DNA of 6,669 nucleotides, from assembly GCA_003484235.1 (NCBI GenBank), contig DNDP01000399.1, positions 1-6,669 of the forward strand, read 5' to 3'. This DNA comes from Verrucomicrobiales bacterium. Lineage in GTDB: Bacteria; Verrucomicrobiota; Verrucomicrobiia; Limisphaerales; RI-55. Position 1 is the stretch's first letter, and each line of letters starts with the position of its first letter. The notes under the pieces were generated by a model, which saw nothing but the letters and a program-made list of their open reading frames with translations, was not told the DNA's origin and did no database searches. Position numbers and translations under genes: made by a program. Positions 5,784 to 6,669 of the stretch are shown piece after piece.

Positions 5784-6669
5784 TCAGGTCTGTTTGTCCA
5801 TAGTCGCTCTGGCCTCAACCCTGCCTTCGCATCTGTCCAGCAGATTGCGGGTGATCTGCTGCACCCGCCGGTCCGGACCCTGCGGCGATGTGTAGACGGA
5901 GGGCCGCAAATAGCCCGGCGGCGCGGAGAGGCCGTCCGCCCACCAGCAGGTAGAGGCGTTGAAGACGAAATTCCCTTTCGGTCCCGGGTAAATGGTGGCC
6001 GTGAACTCGCCGCCGTTCAACTGGCCCGGCGCGGACTGCGTGGGGCCGCTGGCGACGATCTCCAGGCCGGGGATGGGAGCGGGATCGCCGTGCCATTCCC
6101 AGCCCACGAGGCCGGGGATGCCGTCGCCGTGCCGCATGCCCGTGCCGGCAAACAACCAGTGCTCCGGCGCCACGCAGGTCCAGTCCGCCCCGCCGGTGAC
6201 CACGCCCGTGCTGTGGGCCCCGACCAGTTCGTTGGCGTAGGGTCGTTCGTGGGGCAGCGACGCCATGGCGGTGAATTCCCGCGTGCCCCCGGGCGGACCG
6301 AACACACCCGTGCGCTCGAACACGCGCAACCGATTGCCGGCGGCGTCCGCGGAGAATCCGATCCGGCCGCAACAGGTGTTGCCCGAAAGGAACGCCACGT
6401 TGACGCCGGCCCGGATCGCCGCCTGCAGATTCCGGAACATCTCGATCGAGTAATATTCGTCGTGGCCAACCGACAGAAAACCCTTCGCCCGCTCCAGGCC
6501 GTGCGGATCGGCGTGGGTGTCGAGATTCGAGATGTAGGTCACGTCCCGACCTTCGGCTTCGAGCCAGAAGGCAAGCGGGTATTCCCAGAGAAACCATTCG
6601 CCCGACCCCTGTGTCAGCGGGGCGTCAAGAATCTGGCAGTATTTGCCGTAGGGCCGGTTGAAGCTGATC
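5784..6669 (-). CDS. N,N-dimethylformamidase beta-subunit-like protein, 5' end beyond window
   Basis: The last 294 residues are visible; the frame is open to base 6668 and a GTG at 6542 is internal, not a start. The fragment resembles the C-terminal part of the N,N-dimethylformamidase large (beta) subunit family. Matching features are SFNRPYG at the visible start, FWLEAEGRDVTYISNLDTHAD, the LSVGHDEYYS segment (H69-D70-E71-Y72-Y73 of the fragment), GVNVAFLSGNTCCGR, and the late segment GNFVFNASTCWWADGL followed by VQQITRNLLDRC. Characterised DMFase uses a mononuclear iron held by two Tyr and one Glu; the HDEYY tyrosines are candidate equivalents, but assignment needs an alignment. True formamide hydrolysis is doubtful in this setting; members of the wider family in environmental bacteria have unknown substrates. 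It is the most upstream visible gene of the run and ends with TGA at 5786-5784. Whether it carries a signal peptide cannot be seen. Confidence 0.75.
   Translation of the reverse strand, partial: ISFNRPYGKYCQILDAPLTQGSGEWFLWEYPLAFWLEAEGRDVTYISNLDTHADPHGLERAKGFLSVGHDEYYSIEMFRNLQAAIRAGVNVAFLSGNTCCGRIGFSADAAGNRLRVFERTGVFGPPGGTREFTAMASLPHERPYANELVGAHSTGVVTGGADWTCVAPEHWLFAGTGMRHGDGIPGLVGWEWHGDPAPIPGLEIVASGPTQSAPGQLNGGEFTATIYPGPKGNFVFNASTCWWADGLSAPPGYLRPSVYTSPQGPDRRVQQITRNLLDRCEGRVEARATMDKQT

Noticed and set aside
5784..6542. GTG at 6542 as the start of the DMFase-like gene
   Set aside because: Family-conserved sequence continues upstream in the same frame (for example FNRPYG and EYPLAFWLEAEG) to the window edge, so this valine is internal.
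5815..6597. Open frame of 260 codons on the minus strand overlapping the DMFase-like gene
   Set aside because: It is Arg-rich low-complexity sequence out of frame with the conserved DMFase-like segments.

Overview
The window reads as part of an accessory carbohydrate-degradation locus from a GC-rich bacterium. The likely source is the PVC superphylum, Verrucomicrobiota or Planctomycetota. This lineage call is an inference from gene content: a secreted sulfatase, a Piru_Ver-type beta-propeller 'dehydrogenase', a multi-CxxCH cytochrome c, a DUF1080 (3-keto-disaccharide hydrolase) protein and an N,N-dimethylformamidase-beta-like protein. No rRNA or other marker gene is present to settle it.

All five genes lie on the minus strand, so the transcription order runs from high to low coordinates. 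(1) The C-terminal 294 residues of a DMFase-beta-like protein, with its 5' part beyond base 6669. (2) A DUF1080 protein with a twin-arginine signal and possible lipobox. (3) A 771-residue secreted protein with five CxxCH haem-binding motifs and a non-haem C-terminal domain. (4) A 504-residue secreted beta-propeller protein. (5) A secreted Cys-type sulfatase whose C-terminus runs off base 1. The spacing is tight: 48 nt between genes 1 and 2, an 11-nt overlap of 2 and 3, a 4-nt ATGA overlap of 3 and 4, and 6 nt between 4 and 5. I see no internal terminator or promoter, so this looks like the middle of one operon whose promoter lies outside the window. There is no gene-free stretch over 50 nt.

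A working model, which is inference, is that the four proteins with visible N-termini act outside the cytoplasm. The sulfatase would remove sulfate from a glycan or small sugar. The propeller protein would oxidise a substrate or sense it, passing electrons to the pentahaem cytochrome encoded next to it. The DUF1080 protein would act on an oxidised (3-keto) glycoside, and the DMFase-like protein might cleave an amide. The link between sugar oxidation and 3-keto-glycoside cleavage is the most interesting biochemical idea here. No CRISPR array, mobile element, tRNA, rRNA or attachment site was seen. Very long open frames on the plus strand are antisense shadows of these genes.
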